64,000 nucleotides of DNA from Lutispora sp003527145 (lineage in GTDB: Bacteria > Bacillota > Clostridia > Lutisporales > Lutisporaceae): the NCBI GenBank assembly GCA_029983695.1, contig JASBZB010000005.1, positions 1 to 64,000 of the forward strand, written 5' to 3'. The stretch's first letter is position 1, and each line of letters opens with the position of its first letter. The notes beneath the pieces are model-generated. The model ran no database searches. It was not told the origin of the DNA and was given only the letters and a program-made list of their open reading frames with translations. The translations under genes and the position numbers were made by a program. Shown one piece after another: positions 8,362 through 15,603 of this stretch.

Positions 8362-9273
8362 ATGAAAACCATTGCACGTATTTTATTGGTCATAATGCTT
8401 ATGTCTGCACTTATGTTATTACCTGGATGCAGTTCCCAAGGCAAATCATCCGGGGATTTTATAATTGGGGCAAAGGATGCACTGGCACTGATCGGCAAGG
8501 ATAAGGTAGTATTTGTAGACATGCAGAAACCGGAGGATTATGCCAAAGGTCATATCAAGGGAGCAGTAAATATTGTTAAAGACGATATAGTGATCAATGT
8601 TCCTGTAGATAATATGCTGGCACCAAAAGCCAAAATAGAGGAGGTTTTTGGGAAAAACGGCATATCCAATGATACAACTATAATAGTGTATGATAATAAT
8701 AAAAATATGGAGGCTGCAAGATTTTGGTGGACTGCCATGGTCTACGGCCATGAAAATATTAAAGTAGTAAGCGGCGGAATAAATGCTCTCAAATCTGCGA
8801 AGGCTGAAGTAACTACAGAGGTGCCTGCGGTTGCGGCTTCTGTATTCAAAGCAAAGGACAAGAACACAGATATGATAGCTGCTATCAATGAGGTCAAGGA
8901 TCTTGCCAATGACCCCAATAAAGGAATTGTGCTCTTAGATACCAGAACCAAGGAAGAATTTGATCAGGGAACAATACCCGGTTCTGTGTTGCTTGACTTT
9001 TCCGAAAACAATTATAAGGATGGCACCTATAAGTCTATTCAGGATATAAAGATTCAGTATATGGAAAAAGGAATAAAACCGGATAAAACAGTCATTATGT
9101 ATTGCAAAACATCCATAAGGGCTGCACAGACATATCTTGCTCTTTATAATGCAGGCTACAGAAATCTTAAATTATATGACGGCGCTTGGCTTGAATGGTC
9201 TGCGAACCCGAATAATCCTGTCCAAATGCCGGAGGGCAGCAAGGTAGAAGCAAGTCAGAAGGATAATTCCTGA
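8362..9273 (+). CDS. exported tandem-rhodanese lipoprotein (thiosulfate sulfurtransferase-like)
   Basis: A 303-residue lipoprotein: signal residues 1-23 ending in the lipobox LLPGC, then two rhodanese domains (about 33-150 and 165-290). The N-terminal domain keeps the fold motifs (VFVDMQKPEDYAKGHIKGA) but the expected active-site Cys position reads VYDNNKNMEAARFWW, so it is non-catalytic, as in classical two-domain thiosulfate sulfurtransferases. The C-terminal domain has LLDTRTKEEFDQGTIPGS and an intact active-site loop YCKTSIRA with Cys. YDGAWLEW near the end is typical of SseA/TST enzymes. It should act on sulfane sulfur outside the membrane; donor and acceptor are unknown. A perfect hairpin terminator follows the stop, so it is monocistronic. 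Confidence 0.85.
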   Translation: MKTIARILLVIMLMSALMLLPGCSSQGKSSGDFIIGAKDALALIGKDKVVFVDMQKPEDYAKGHIKGAVNIVKDDIVINVPVDNMLAPKAKIEEVFGKNGISNDTTIIVYDNNKNMEAARFWWTAMVYGHENIKVVSGGINALKSAKAEVTTEVPAVAASVFKAKDKNTDMIAAINEVKDLANDPNKGIVLLDTRTKEEFDQGTIPGSVLLDFSENNYKDGTYKSIQDIKIQYMEKGIKPDKTVIMYCKTSIRAAQTYLALYNAGYRNLKLYDGAWLEWSANPNNPVQMPEGSKVEASQKDNS

Positions 9274-9280
9274 TATTTGA

Positions 9281-9325
9281 CCCTGAATATAAAGCGTATA
9301 TGCTATAATATTCAGGGTTTTTATT
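9281..9325 (+). terminator. rho-independent terminator of rhodanese gene
   Basis: A perfect 10-bp inverted repeat, CCCTGAATAT at 9281-9290 and ATATTCAGGG at 9308-9317, is followed by a T-rich run. It begins 8 nt after the rhodanese stop codon. Confidence 0.85.
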
Positions 9326-9440
9326 TGTTTGATATATAACAAACTCTTATGCAGTATAAAGAAAATATGTTATGTGGCAATTGCTTTTATTGATATAATA
9401 AATGTGAAAAAAATAACATTGTAAACAAGGGGGAAATATT

Positions 9441-10415
9441 ATGAAGTCTATAAAACTAAAAACACTGTCATTAGCGATGGCAGTCATCCTCACCTTTGCA
9501 CTGGCTGCATGTGCTTCCAAGAGTGAACCTGCTCCTGCAGCAAATACAGAACCGGCTCCCGCCCCCGCTCAGACACCAGAGGTCAGCTCCAATACTGATG
9601 TTATAGCAGAGGCTGTAGATTCTTATTTTGCAAATATGCCTTCCGATATATACAAGATAGGTGATAAAGAGTTTGTTGAAAAGGTAAAGGCTAATGAAAA
9701 CATGTTTATTATGGATATAAGAATGCCCGATGCCTATGAAAAAGGTCATGTAAAAGGTGCTGTTAATATTCCCTGGGGTACAGCAATATCAGAGAATCTG
9801 GACAAATTACCTTCTGATAAGCCGATAATGGTATATTGCTATACAGGCCAGACTGCAGGTCAGACAGTAGCACTTCTAAACATGGCAGGCTACATAGCTA
9901 AATCTGTTCATCTTGGATGGAACTTGGGAATATCTAAGGTTGAGGGAATAAATGACTTGATTGAAACCACTCCAAACGAACTTGTTGCAGGCATGCCGGC
10001 AGATACAAAGCCTGAAATAAAAGCAGCCATTGATAAATACTACAAAGGTTTAGACGAAGTAAAAGGAACAACCTATGCAAATTATAAGATAAGTGAAGAT
10101 GATGCAAAGAAGCTCTTAGATGCAAAGGATGACAGCATAATATTCCTTTCAATAAGAAATGCTGAAGATTATGCAAAAGGCCACATTGAAGGCGCTCTCA
10201 ACATACCTTTTGCAAACGGCATGGAAAAACAGTTTAATACACTGCCAAAGGATAAGAAGATAATAGTATATTGCTATACAGGTCAGACTGCAGGACAAAC
10301 TGTAGCAGCGTTGAGACTTTTAGGATATGATGCAGTATCTTTAAATGCAGGAATGGGAACTCCTGCAACAGGAGATGCAGGCTGGATGAACAAAGGATAT
10401 CCGGTAGTAAAATAA
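9441..10415 (+). CDS. exported double-rhodanese lipoprotein with two active sites
   Basis: A 324-residue lipoprotein: signal ending in LAAC, an Ala/Pro-rich linker to about residue 50, then two rhodanese domains (about 60-170 and 210-320). Both have an intact and nearly identical active-site loop, VYCYTGQTAGQT, at about residues 130 and 275, so the halves look like an internal duplication. Each also has the upstream motif (MDIRMPDAYEKGHVKGAVNI and SIRNAEDYAKGHIEGALNI). This differs from the neighbour at 8362, where only one domain is catalytic. The loop is six residues after Cys, typical of single-domain rhodaneses (GlpE/PspE type) using thiosulfate or polysulfide. It is flanked by terminators on both sides and is probably transcribed alone. 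Confidence 0.85.
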   Translation: MKSIKLKTLSLAMAVILTFALAACASKSEPAPAANTEPAPAPAQTPEVSSNTDVIAEAVDSYFANMPSDIYKIGDKEFVEKVKANENMFIMDIRMPDAYEKGHVKGAVNIPWGTAISENLDKLPSDKPIMVYCYTGQTAGQTVALLNMAGYIAKSVHLGWNLGISKVEGINDLIETTPNELVAGMPADTKPEIKAAIDKYYKGLDEVKGTTYANYKISEDDAKKLLDAKDDSIIFLSIRNAEDYAKGHIEGALNIPFANGMEKQFNTLPKDKKIIVYCYTGQTAGQTVAALRLLGYDAVSLNAGMGTPATGDAGWMNKGYPVVK

Positions 10416-10417
10416 TA

Positions 10418-10468
10418 AGACACAAAATAAATTAGGACTCAACATGAGTCCTAATTTATTTTGTGTCT
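10418..10468. terminator. bidirectional terminator, 24-bp perfect stem
   Basis: A perfect inverted repeat with arms 10418-10441 and 10445-10468 and a 3-nt loop. The GC-richer top (GGACTCA/TGAGTCC) is followed on each strand by AT-rich sequence, so it can end the rhodanese transcript and the convergent pseudogene transcript; its right arm overlaps the pseudogene stop codon. Confidence 0.8.
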
Positions 10469-10767
10469 AGTATATATAGTTCAGATATGCCTTGGAAGAC
10501 CAGCCTTGGATTCCATTATAGGTTCCCCATTTGTCAAAAATAGCTATATGGTCATAAGTCTTTACCAATACATCCATATGCTGAATTTCATTAAGCTTTA
10601 TCGGCGTAAAATAATTGGTAAGCAGTGTGGATGTAGATTGCTTATAATCCTTGATGTTGAATACAGCTTGTACAAAACCTAAACAGTCAAGCCCGGCAGT
10701 TCCTGCTATATATCCTAAGCCTGCTTCGGAGTTTATGTTGCCTGCGAAGGCGCCCTTGCTTTTTCAT
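10467..10767 (-). pseudogene. decayed NlpC/P60-type cysteine peptidase gene
   Basis: Read on the minus strand, a frame ending at TAG 10467 encodes about 98 residues of recognisable protein: AGTAGLDCLGFVQAVF, resembling the catalytic-Cys region of NlpC/P60 or transglutaminase-like peptidases, then YDHIAIFDKWG, matching the catalytic-His region, and a WSSKAYLNYIY end. The frame is blocked upstream by a TGA. A perfect start (GAGGTGG, then ATG AAA AAG at 10767) remains immediately upstream but in another frame. The simplest reading is a deletion that joined the start codon of a secreted protein to its C-terminal catalytic domain out of frame. The exact peptidase family is uncertain. Confidence 0.6.
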
Positions 10768-10788
10768 ATTGTCCACCTCGTACTTTGC

Positions 10789-10810
10789 ATAATTATGTTA
10801 ACATAATTAT
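10789..10810. promoter_or_regulatory. 22-bp perfect palindrome upstream of the peptidase relic
   Basis: ATAATTATGTT is followed directly by its reverse complement, giving a perfect palindrome centred on GTTAAC. It lies 22 nt upstream of the relic ATG on the minus strand and could be an operator for a dimeric regulator. Between 10811 and 10993 there is nothing else firm except a possible plus-strand promoter (TTGAAT 10891, TATGAT 10913) for the small membrane protein. Confidence 0.45.
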
Positions 10811-10993
10811 ATCTAAGAAGCCTCCTTTACATTAATGTCAAAAATGTGGCAAAAGCATTGCTAAAATTAGTACAAAAGTACCATAAGGATTTGAATGTAC
10901 TGGCGAATTATGTATGATAATATATAATTATGTATAATCTCTGAAAATCAATATCTGTAAGCCTTGATGGAACTATTTTTTGGATGTGATTTA

Positions 10994-11197
10994 ATGATTC
11001 TGAAATTGATAATCTGTTTAATGGTTATTTCTGTGTTTATTTTACTTATTGGCACTGCTATTATTAAGATTTTCAACAATTTTTTGCAGATTATGGGCTA
11101 TAAGCTCTCTTTGAAATTTTCTTATATTGTTGCATGTTTGATAATCTTTGCATTATCAGTTTTTGCAGGGAAAAGCATTCTATCTTATCTCTTGTGA
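10994..11197 (+). CDS. small two-helix membrane protein, function unknown
   Basis: A 67-residue hydrophobic protein with two predicted transmembrane segments (about residues 1-27 and 42-65) separated by a short loop containing MGYKLSLK. I do not recognise a family. ATG 10994 is chosen because GGATGTGAT lies just upstream; an earlier in-frame ATG at 10967 has no ribosome site. A plausible promoter sits at about 10891-10918. The stop codon is followed within 20 nt by the structured RNA element, so this may be a real small gene or a by-product of the RNA's leader region. Confidence 0.4.
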   Translation: MILKLIICLMVISVFILLIGTAIIKIFNNFLQIMGYKLSLKFSYIVACLIIFALSVFAGKSILSYLL

Positions 11198-11216
11198 CTT
11201 GATACCGGACGAAGTG

Positions 11217-11418
11217 TTGTTCAAGAGGTTGACGCGGAATATTAACATTGAACGAGACTTCATTCAGTGGGAGATTCGATTCCCGCTGAATGTTAGTTGA
11301 GTCCATGCTGGACTTACCCGCTCTTTGGCATAAGGTGAATTGCCCCTCTGGGGCAAGAGAAGACACCCTGGGGTGCCCGTTGCCTATAGAGGCGGGGGAC
11401 TTAGAGCGGGTTAGTTAA
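11217..11418 (+). ncRNA. structured noncoding RNA, about 200 nt (raiA-like candidate)
   Basis: No reading frame fits this stretch, yet it folds extensively. There is a hairpin at 11261-11292 with CATTCAG/CTGAATG arms, an inner GGGA/TCCC stem and a GATTCGA loop; a small AGTCCA/TGGACT hairpin; TTGCCCC/GGGGCAA at 11340-11356; a CCCG/CGGG plus GCCT/AGGC hairpin; and a long-range 9-bp helix joining ACCCGCTCT (11316-11324) to AGAGCGGGT (11403-11411). The first hairpin recurs with compensatory changes at 36974-37005, and the TTGCYCC hairpin recurs near 29868. Length and architecture recall Firmicutes RNAs such as the raiA motif, but I cannot confirm a family. It lies 5' of the coiled-coil gene and may be its leader or independent. 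Confidence 0.6.
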
Positions 11419-11460
11419 GTGTTAAAATAATTAATAGATTTAACAAGGGGGAAAAGTATT

Positions 11461-12096
11461 ATGTCGAAAATAATGACAGTGCTGGAAAAATTTCGAGTAG
11501 TGGAAAAAACGGATAATGAGAAGACAGAAACTGTTAAAATCAAAGAAAGCAAAATGACGGAGCAAGTCAAGGCTCAGAAAAATGACACTAAATATCAGAA
11601 CTCGGAAAACAATGCTAAAAGCACAAAACCGCCTATGCGAGAGGAGAATAAACCGGTAGTGGAAAAGGCTGCATTTGAAAAAAATAAAAACATAGAAGAG
11701 ATATATTCTTCTTATGAGCTGGGCAACGGCAATGTTAATACAATATTCATGCTGGGCAACTTCATAAATGCTTTGCCGGAGAATCTGCCCTATGCAGTGC
11801 GAAAGGCATCGGTTATGAATATCGTCAACGCATCGAATACAAATATTAATGTGCTCATGTCCGACGGAGAAAAAAGATTGAAGGTCCTCAATCAATTTGC
11901 CAGTGATTATAGCAATTCGGTTACAAACGTGATTTTAAAGCATAAGGAAGAAATAAAAAAATTAAAGCAGATGATAGATTATTATGAAGATGAAATTGCA
12001 GCCAAGCAAACCATGCTGGAGGAGCAGAATAATATCATTAAATATGAGACACAAAGGATCAATAACATCATCGGATTTTTTAAGAAGGAAGAATAA
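11461..12096 (+). CDS. coiled-coil protein of unknown function
   Basis: A 211-residue protein I cannot assign to a family. Residues 1-75 are Lys/Glu-rich and probably disordered. Residues 80-150 form a compact, partly hydrophobic region (NTIFMLGNFINALPENL, then AVRKASVMNIVNAS). Residues 150-205 have heptad character (HKEEIKKLKQMIDYYEDEI and onward), predicting a coiled coil. There is no signal peptide or membrane segment. AAGGGGGAAAAG lies before the ATG. The structured RNA lies directly upstream and the VanW-domain gene follows 44 bp downstream on the same strand, so they may be co-transcribed; a cell-envelope or spore-related role would be a guess. Confidence 0.7.
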   Translation: MSKIMTVLEKFRVVEKTDNEKTETVKIKESKMTEQVKAQKNDTKYQNSENNAKSTKPPMREENKPVVEKAAFEKNKNIEEIYSSYELGNGNVNTIFMLGNFINALPENLPYAVRKASVMNIVNASNTNINVLMSDGEKRLKVLNQFASDYSNSVTNVILKHKEEIKKLKQMIDYYEDEIAAKQTMLEEQNNIIKYETQRINNIIGFFKKEE

Positions 12097-12140
12097 TTAT
12101 ACTATCTATATAAATTTTGCCTAAAGATTTGAGGGATTCT

Positions 12141-13520
12141 ATGGTGAATAAACCATATCAACTTACCAGAGCTGCAAAGATCACTATTATGCAATTATTT
12201 ATATGCTTTGTTGGTTTGATTTTTGGCTTTATGTGGGAGATATACGATCAGAATGATAAATGGGACAAGCTTATTTATCCGGGAATCAAAGTAGCCGGTA
12301 TTGATTTGAGCGGCAAGACCAAAGAAGAAGGAATAAATTTAATTAAATCCCGCTGCATAGATGCTTTGATTCAAAATGGAGTTAATGTAATTGTCAATGG
12401 CAAGACCTATATTATGGATTGTTCAAGGCTTATTTGGGGTTATGATGTTGATGGCGCCGTTGATAATGCGATTGCGGCAGGTAAAAGCTTGAGCTTTTTA
12501 AATAAATATCAGCTTATAAAGCAGGGGATGGCAAAGGAATATGATATCTCCTTTAAATATAATGACCGCTATCTCGAAGAATTTGTCGGCTTAATAGAGA
12601 GAGACATCAACACCGAGCCTGCGAATGCCGGTATAGTCATAACATATGAAGGAAATATCGAGATTATAGAAGACGTCAAGGGATATAAGCTTCAAGCTGG
12701 AAGGCTCGGAGAGCATATAAAAGAGAATATTGAATCCGGAGCTATCGGACATATTGCGATAGAAGCCCCTGTGGAGGAGGTAGAAGCTTCCGTAACTGCA
12801 GATCAGCTGCATGTTATAGATACGAAGCTGTCGTCATTCAGCACCAGCTTTGCTTCATCTTCAGCTTCCAGAATACATAATATAGAGCTGGCGGCACAAG
12901 CCATTAACGGCAGCATCCTTATGCCTGGCCAGACATTCAGTTTTAATGATTATGTGGGAGAAAGAACAAAGAAACGGGGTTATGCGGCAGCCCCTGTACT
13001 GGAGGACGGCAATTATAAGCCCGGAATAGGCGGGGGGATCTGTCAGGTATCGACTACGCTGTATAGGGCGGCTTTGGACACCGGTGCTAAAATCATAGAG
13101 AGAAGAAATCACGGCTTGCCTTCGTCATATATAGGGCTGGGCCTTGATGCAACGGTTTCCTGGGGAAATATAGACCTTAAGTTTCAAAACACTTTAGACT
13201 ATCCCATATTTATTGAGGCATATGCTAAAGAGAAAAATTTAAATATCAATATATATTCGAACTCTAATCTTAGCAATAGAACCTATATCATCAGAAATGA
13301 GGTATATGCTAAGATACCGGCAGAGATTAAAATAATTGAGGATTCTGAACTGGCAAAGGGCAGTACTGTAGCAGCCAAAAAGGGTTCTGACGGCTATAAG
13401 GTTAAGGTTACAAGAGAGACCTATGAAAAGGGTATATTGGTAAATTCGGAAATCATATCAAATGACTATTATAGACCAATAAACGGAATAATTAGAAAAG
13501 GCATCAAAGATGAGATATAG
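12141..13520 (+). CDS. VanW family protein (YoaR-like), membrane-anchored
   Basis: A 459-residue envelope protein. Residues 10-32 form an N-terminal membrane anchor. Residues 45-230 hold the putative peptidoglycan-binding region seen before VanW domains (PGIKVAGIDLSGKTKEEG). Residues 245-375 are the VanW domain, with AAQAINGSILMPGQTFSFND, GGGICQVSTTLYRAAL and the RRNHGLPSSY segment, all conserved. The last 80 residues resemble a G5-like beta domain (KVKVTRETYEKG). The biochemical role of VanW is unknown; it occurs beside glycopeptide-resistance genes and widely in spore formers. ATG 12141 follows GAGGGA; the longer TTG-initiated frame from 12117 has no ribosome site. Two hairpins follow the stop. 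Confidence 0.85.
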   Translation: MVNKPYQLTRAAKITIMQLFICFVGLIFGFMWEIYDQNDKWDKLIYPGIKVAGIDLSGKTKEEGINLIKSRCIDALIQNGVNVIVNGKTYIMDCSRLIWGYDVDGAVDNAIAAGKSLSFLNKYQLIKQGMAKEYDISFKYNDRYLEEFVGLIERDINTEPANAGIVITYEGNIEIIEDVKGYKLQAGRLGEHIKENIESGAIGHIAIEAPVEEVEASVTADQLHVIDTKLSSFSTSFASSSASRIHNIELAAQAINGSILMPGQTFSFNDYVGERTKKRGYAAAPVLEDGNYKPGIGGGICQVSTTLYRAALDTGAKIIERRNHGLPSSYIGLGLDATVSWGNIDLKFQNTLDYPIFIEAYAKEKNLNINIYSNSNLSNRTYIIRNEVYAKIPAEIKIIEDSELAKGSTVAAKKGSDGYKVKVTRETYEKGILVNSEIISNDYYRPINGIIRKGIKDEI

Positions 13521-13562
13521 AGAATAATCTTGCATAGCAGATTAAAAGGCCTATGCAAAATG

Positions 13563-13595
13563 GCAGCCATGTATAGCTAAGATATACATGGCTGC
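13563..13595 (+). terminator. hairpin after vanW-type gene
   Basis: A perfect 12-bp stem, GCAGCCATGTAT (13563-13574) and ATACATGGCTGC (13584-13595), with a 9-nt loop. It lies 42 nt after the stop codon. No clear T-run follows, so it may act as an RNA 3'-end stabiliser in front of the next terminator. Confidence 0.5.
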
Positions 13596-13615
13596 TATCG
13601 CTTATGAAGTTTGTG

Positions 13616-13660
13616 ATCAAGGATTAAGGATGCTTTATAAAGCGTCCTTAATCCTTGATG
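13616..13660. terminator. bidirectional terminator between vanW-type gene and molbindin gene
   Basis: An inverted repeat with 15-bp perfect arms (13616-13630 and 13646-13660), closed by GCTTTATAAAGC at the top. It overlaps the last codons of the convergent molbindin gene and separates the two transcription units. Confidence 0.65.
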
Positions 13661-13857
13661 AACATTACCGATGAAGCCTTGATCAAAGCGGTTATTTCGT
13701 CCCCCACATTGATATTCATGTCATCTACGGAGCTTTTAGTGATTACGCCTACAATCCTGATGCCGTTTCCCGCATCGATTTCCACCTCTGAGGTTACTAT
13801 CCCGTTTATTATATTTACAACTTTTCCCTTTATTTTATTTCTGCCGCTTATTTTCAT
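13648..13857 (-). CDS. mop: molybdenum-pterin binding protein (molbindin, Mop domain)
   Basis: A 69-residue single Mop/TOBE domain. It matches molbindins closely: KISGRNKIKGKVV at the N-terminus, an EVEIDAGNGIRIVGVITKSSV middle portion and a C-terminal GDEITALIKASSVMF strand. These proteins form hexamers that bind molybdate or tungstate and act as a cytoplasmic oxyanion store. Length is typical of the clostridial form. It is transcribed toward the terminator at 13616, 17 bp after the CotF-like gene on the same strand, so the two may share a transcript, though no functional link is known. Confidence 0.9.
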   Translation of the reverse strand: MKISGRNKIKGKVVNIINGIVTSEVEIDAGNGIRIVGVITKSSVDDMNINVGDEITALIKASSVMFIKD

Positions 13858-13874
13858 AATGAAAGTCTCCTGTG

Positions 13875-14333
13875 CTATGACATCTTATACCAGCCTTTGG
13901 ACTGCATCTCGCTGAACAATATTTCGGCATGATCCTGCTCTTCTTTCTGTATGTGCTGGAGCTGCTTCCTTATATTTGTGTCTGCCGATTCCAGCACTGC
14001 ATTGTTGTAAGAGCCGGAAACATGCTTTTCTGTAGATAAAGCATCATTCAGAAGCTGAGCGTCAGTGAAGCCAAGGTTTTGGCTCACATTTGAGAAATCT
14101 CCCTTAGGGCTGTTATAGGTTCCGAATATGTTTTGATCGCTTATGTTGCTTCCAGACAGCATGCCCTTGAGGGTGTCTGCGTGTTTTTGCTCCTTAGCGG
14201 CAAGATCCGTAAACACCTGTTTTAGTTTTTGATCCTGAGCCATAGCAGCATATTGCTGATATTTTCTTATGCATAAGTATTCGGCGTTAAGATTGTCTTC
14301 TATCAAAAGTCTTTCTTTGTTGCTTAGAGCCAT
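13875..14333 (-). CDS. spore coat protein, CotF family (ferritin-like)
   Basis: A 152-residue, mostly helical protein with the CotF/ferritin-like pattern: EDNLNAEYLCIRKYQQYA in helix 1, LAAKEQKHADTLKGML in helix 2, then a Gly/Asn linker and a second helical pair with HIQKEEQDHAEILFSEM. The repeated E-x-x-H pairs (EQKH, EQDH) look like a di-metal site. Family members are spore-coat or late-sporulation proteins of Bacilli and Clostridia, evidence that the host makes endospores. AAGGGAG precedes the ATG on the minus strand. Upstream (14334-14495) is AT-rich and contains a CATAATGATA sequence that could be a sporulation sigma-factor -10 element, but I see no convincing -35. Confidence 0.8.
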   Translation of the reverse strand: MALSNKERLLIEDNLNAEYLCIRKYQQYAAMAQDQKLKQVFTDLAAKEQKHADTLKGMLSGSNISDQNIFGTYNSPKGDFSNVSQNLGFTDAQLLNDALSTEKHVSGSYNNAVLESADTNIRKQLQHIQKEEQDHAEILFSEMQSKGWYKMS

Positions 14334-14495
14334 ATATATAAACTCCCTTCAAAATATATTGTATTATTTAGTATGGCTCTTTTGCAGATTTATATTTATA
14401 TAAAAGCGGAGCTATGATATAAAAATATATCATTATGCTATAAAAAATAAGTTATTTCTGTATAACTTAATGCTGCTTTTATTTGTTTGGGCTCC

Positions 14496-15053
14496 TTATG
14501 GGGTGTTGATGCAATTATCTGTATTATATTCTCTGGCTAAGCGGAGCTTGACATTGACGAATTCCTCTAAAGCTATCTTATCTTCCATAGAAAGCTGCTT
14601 GAATTTAATGATAGAGCTATATTCGTAATGTGTAAGCACTAATACACGTGAATTTCCCGGACCATGCTTCAAATAAGTCTCTAAAAGATTTACTATCTCA
14701 TTTGCCATATCAAATTTATTTTCATTGGATATGAGGTTGTTTTTACCCCAGGATTCAAGATGTGCATATCTCCTGATTATTTCTTCAGCCGTGCCTCGCA
14801 AATAGGCTTTGAAGCTTTCTGAGCTTTCATCAAAAGCCAAATTCTCACCGGTCAATATCCACTTCATGGATGTTCTGAAGAGCTTAGCCAATTTGTATAG
14901 CATAAGCGATTCGGGAATTCTGTTTCCATTGACATAATTACTCATGGCGTTCTTTGATATTCCTGTTAATTCACAAGCTTCTTTCTGCGTTATTTTTTTT
15001 AGCTTAAGCATCAGACTTAGCCTTTCTCCAATACCTTCAAACCTATCAAGCAT
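14496..15053 (-). CDS. XRE-family transcriptional regulator
   Basis: A 185-residue regulator. Residues 8-65 form a Cro/CI helix-turn-helix (LSLMLKLKKITQKEACELTG, then ISKNAMSNYVNGNRIPES), followed by LAKLFRTSMKWILTGE, the usual end of the XRE domain. Residues 75-185 form an unrecognised helical C-terminal domain that may bind a ligand or mediate oligomerisation. It is divergent from a second small XRE protein at 15325 with a 271-bp gap. That gap holds tandem CGACAGTAAAAACGGGAAAACGAC-like A-rich repeats close to this gene (15090-15116), which could be its own operator. Target genes unknown. Confidence 0.85.
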   Translation of the reverse strand: MLDRFEGIGERLSLMLKLKKITQKEACELTGISKNAMSNYVNGNRIPESLMLYKLAKLFRTSMKWILTGENLAFDESSESFKAYLRGTAEEIIRRYAHLESWGKNNLISNENKFDMANEIVNLLETYLKHGPGNSRVLVLTHYEYSSIIKFKQLSMEDKIALEEFVNVKLRLAREYNTDNCINTP

Positions 15054-15290
15054 ACTTTACACCTCCAAAATGTTCTCAATAGTAGTAAAACACGACAGTA
15101 AAAACGGGAAAACGACAACCTTTAATTGACATATTTCTCATAAGTGGTAAAATTGTAAATATACACGTATTTGTAGTAACATTTTCATGATAACATATTG
15201 GCAATGTTAAACAAACGACCTCAAGCATATCTTTCGCCTAATATATGACTATCTTGCAGCGTCAATGCTGTTATATAATGATATCTTTTT

Positions 15291-15301
15291 AACAAATGTT
15301 C
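15291..15301. promoter_or_regulatory. possible LexA-type operator
   Basis: AACAAATGTTC resembles the Gram-positive SOS box (GAAC-N4-GTTC), with one change in the left half. It is 23 nt before the GTG of the small XRE gene. No lexA or repair gene is nearby, so the match could be chance. Confidence 0.25.
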
Positions 15302-15324
15302 ATGGTATCAAGGAGCGATAAACT

Positions 15325-15537
15325 GTGAGGAAAAGGAAGCTCTCAAGCCTTGGACTTATCATCAAGCACAGACTTTCAGAGCTGAATATGACTCAAAGGG
15401 AGCTTGCCCGGCTTATCGGAAGCAGTGAAGCATATCTATATCTGATAATTACGGGAGACAGGTCAGGCAATAAGTACTTGGATTCAATAGGAGAAGTGCT
15501 TAGCATAGAAGTGGAAAAAAAGCGCATATGGAGGTGA
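15325..15537 (+). CDS. small XRE-type helix-turn-helix protein
   Basis: A 70-residue protein consisting of a single XRE DNA-binding domain: IIKHRLSELNMTQRELARLI, then GSSEAYLYLIITGDRSGNKY and a short basic tail. It starts at GTG 15325, supported by AAGGAGC 8 nt upstream. Such stand-alone domains are phage-like repressors, antitoxins or accessory regulators; no toxin partner is visible. The GGDEF-EAL gene begins 66 bp downstream on the same strand, so this protein may control it or be co-transcribed with it. Confidence 0.7.
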   Translation: MRKRKLSSLGLIIKHRLSELNMTQRELARLIGSSEAYLYLIITGDRSGNKYLDSIGEVLSIEVEKKRIWR

Positions 15538-15603
15538 GCTGATCCAAGATCGTGAACCCAATATATGGAATTATGAAAAGATGGCTCCGAGAGGGGGACA
15601 ACT

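Noticed and set aside
10461..10682. Plus-strand 73-codon frame after the second rhodanese gene
   Set aside because: It overlaps the terminator stem and is antisense to the recognisable peptidase relic.
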